From contig JAUWOG010000092.1 in the NCBI GenBank assembly GCA_030612305.1, forward strand, positions 1 to 7,870: a stretch of DNA of 7,870 bases, read 5' to 3'. The notes below the pieces were generated by a model. That model had not been told where the DNA came from. It saw only the letters and a program-made list of their open reading frames with translations, and made no database searches. Position numbers and translations under genes: made by a program. The first letter of the stretch is position 1. The number at the start of each line of letters is the position of its first letter. Shown piece after piece: positions 6,628-7,870 of the stretch. The DNA comes from Armatimonadota bacterium (GTDB lineage Bacteria; Armatimonadota; Zipacnadia; Zipacnadales; UBA11051).

Positions 6628-7870
6628 ATCACCGCACACAAGGCGTTCCGGAGGTCTGCCTGGATAGTGATCCTTGTTGGTATGGTGTTGTGCATGACCT
6701 GCATAGCCGGTGCTGATGACATAGACGATCTGGAGGCGTTGTTCGAGGACGATCCGGCGCAGGGGTTTGTGGTGGCGGACGAGATGTTCGAGAAGCCGTA
6801 CAGAGACGGTGATCTGGGGGCGATGACGGCACTCATAGACGTGGTCGCACCGCACGCCGAGGAGTGCCAGTATGTTCGCGTACTGGAATTCATGGTCATG
6901 GACGCAGTATCTGTCGCAAAACGCTCAGGCGATTGGGAAACGGCCGGCAGGTTGCTCCAGCTCCTGGCTGAGTACTGGTGCGGCTCGTGGAATCGCTGCT
7001 CTCGCCTCCGCATCAAATACCTGATCGAACAAACCGAGGTAGCCTACCAGAGAGCTGGAACACAACCCGATAGCCTCGAGGCACTTCGTGAAAAAGGGGA
7101 AGCAATCCGTCCCGGGTGGAGGAGCAGCGTCTGGGATGTCGAGATCCCCGAGGACTACCGCTCGGATTTTGAAGCGCTGGATGAGGCTGCTGCCGAAGGA
7201 AGGTATGACGAAGCCGTAGATATCATGGAAGCCATTCTGACGTGCACGGCAGATGGGCCTGGCACAGGCAAGTATGCGGACATGTTGAGCCGCATCGGAG
7301 GCTACTGCTGGATACCGGGCGCCGAAGAGCTATTCCCTCTTATGTGCGAACTCATGGACGTGCGACGCGACTCGCAAGGCCTCCGGGACCGCTATTTCAC
7401 TGTTCGTGCGTGCATGGAAGCGTGGGGCGGCTGGTGGGATGAACCTGTTCTTGAGATGTTCAGGTGGTGTATGCCAGCTACCATCAAGCGTTGCGGCATG
7501 ATCCCCGCCTTCATGTACTGGCCTTACGTCCACAAACTGTACAAGTTCGGATATCACGATGTCGCAGAATCCGAAGTCAGGTACTGGCTAGACCTGTATT
7601 ACAGTCGCCCCAAACCGAGTGACTTCGACTTGATGGAGTCATATCAGCTGATTGGTCCATATACCCCCAGAGAACTCACAAATGTCGTTATGGAACTCTC
7701 CCTGACTTCGGTATGTAGATCCGGGCTGTCGCCCGCAATAGTCGCTCGCCAGATAGCATTGGTGCTGGAGAGGACGCCTGGGAATATCAGAGGCCACCGA
7801 GGGCTTGACATTGCACACATCGCGCATCGCGCCGTGGCGCTTTACTCCAGCGCTGAGAAGCGGGTGGAGG
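6628..7870 (+). CDS. Exported Cys/Trp-rich helical protein of unknown function, 3' end outside the window
   Basis: One frame stays open from 6592 to the right edge, giving at least 414 codons from ATC at 6628 or 401 from GTG at 6667. I do not recognise the family. From the ATC, residues 1-29 form a textbook signal peptide: basic HKAFRR, a hydrophobic WIVILVGMVLCMTCIAG, and an A-G-A site before an acidic DDIDDLE start of the mature protein. The preferred end of export is therefore the periplasm or outside. Helix-turn-helix repeats resembling TPR hairpins follow: SGDWETAGRLLQLLAEYW (about 100-117) and EGRYDEAVDIMEAIL (190-204). The rest is rich in Trp, Tyr and Met, with about ten cysteines spread through the mature part, for example C80, C118, C124, C206, C227, C240, C262, C281 and C289. 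No catalytic motif was seen. It is transcribed away from the cas operon and need not be related to it. Start codon uncertain; coding status fairly sure. Confidence 0.75.
   Translation, partial: MTAHKAFRRSAWIVILVGMVLCMTCIAGADDIDDLEALFEDDPAQGFVVADEMFEKPYRDGDLGAMTALIDVVAPHAEECQYVRVLEFMVMDAVSVAKRSGDWETAGRLLQLLAEYWCGSWNRCSRLRIKYLIEQTEVAYQRAGTQPDSLEALREKGEAIRPGWRSSVWDVEIPEDYRSDFEALDEAAAEGRYDEAVDIMEAILTCTADGPGTGKYADMLSRIGGYCWIPGAEELFPLMCELMDVRRDSQGLRDRYFTVRACMEAWGGWWDEPVLEMFRWCMPATIKRCGMIPAFMYWPYVHKLYKFGYHDVAESEVRYWLDLYYSRPKPSDFDLMESYQLIGPYTPRELTNVVMELSLTSVCRSGLSPAIVARQIALVLERTPGNIRGHRGLDIAHIAHRAVALYSSAEKRVE

Noticed and set aside
6401..6667. Plus-strand frame of 88 codons in the divergent gap
   Set aside because: Its start has no ribosome binding site, its sequence is arginine- and serine-rich like a shadow frame, and it overlaps the start of the better supported exported-protein gene.
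6346..6855. Minus-strand frame of 169 codons with a hydrophobic stretch, then RAR- and KRTA-like residues and GTGWRTAYLP, faintly like prepilin-type proteins
   Set aside because: It overlaps the start of the plus-strand signal-peptide gene and the WYL frame, where the WYL reading is clearly the conserved one. No ribosome binding site precedes any of its ATGs, and the glycine-phenylalanine prepilin cleavage motif is missing.
1..7870. CRISPR repeat array
   Set aside because: No direct repeat of about 28 bases recurs anywhere in the window. The array of a type I-E locus would be expected beyond base 1, past the adaptation genes.

Overview
The window holds the 5' part of a type I-E (Cascade) CRISPR-Cas operon on the minus strand, a WYL-domain gene just upstream of it on the same strand, and the start of an unrecognised exported protein on the plus strand that runs off the right edge. 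By eye the DNA is GC-rich (around 60 percent), with GC-rich third codon positions and near-perfect AGGAGG ribosome binding sites. This fits a GC-rich bacterium, quite possibly from an uncultivated lineage, but nothing here fixes the phylum.

Read along the minus strand (right to left), the layout is as follows. First comes a WYL-domain protein (6397 to 5693) that lacks the N-terminal helix-turn-helix usual in this family. A 185-base regulatory gap (5692 to 5508) follows, with a perfect 17-base palindrome beside an extended -10 promoter element. Then come cas3 (5507 to 2721), casA/cse1 (2724 to 1132), casB/cse2 (1148 to 603) and the first half of cas7/casC (552 to 1). cas3 and casA overlap by 4 bases (ATGA), casA and casB by 17 bases, and casB and cas7 are 50 bases apart, so the four are almost certainly one translationally coupled transcript. 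cas5, cas6e, cas1, cas2 and the repeat array would normally lie beyond base 1 and are not seen. The cas7 frame closes with TGA exactly at bases 3 to 1, at about half the normal length. The gene is therefore either broken in a 5-T run or affected by a sequence or assembly error at the edge.

The genes would work together in the usual type I-E way. CasA, CasB and Cas7 are the large subunit, small subunit and backbone of the crRNA-guided Cascade complex. Cas3 is the nuclease-helicase recruited to degrade bound DNA. The WYL protein is the obvious candidate for a ligand-sensing regulator, but without its own DNA-binding domain it would need a partner, or it is a remnant.

On the plus strand, one uninterrupted frame runs from 6592 to 7870. 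It encodes a protein with a clear signal peptide followed by a Cys-, Trp- and Tyr-rich, mostly helical sequence with TPR-like hairpins. It belongs to no family I recognise. Its best ribosome binding site sits in front of an ATC codon rather than ATG, GTG or TTG, which is the most curious local detail. I saw no CRISPR repeats, tRNA, rRNA, insertion sequence or strong terminator.
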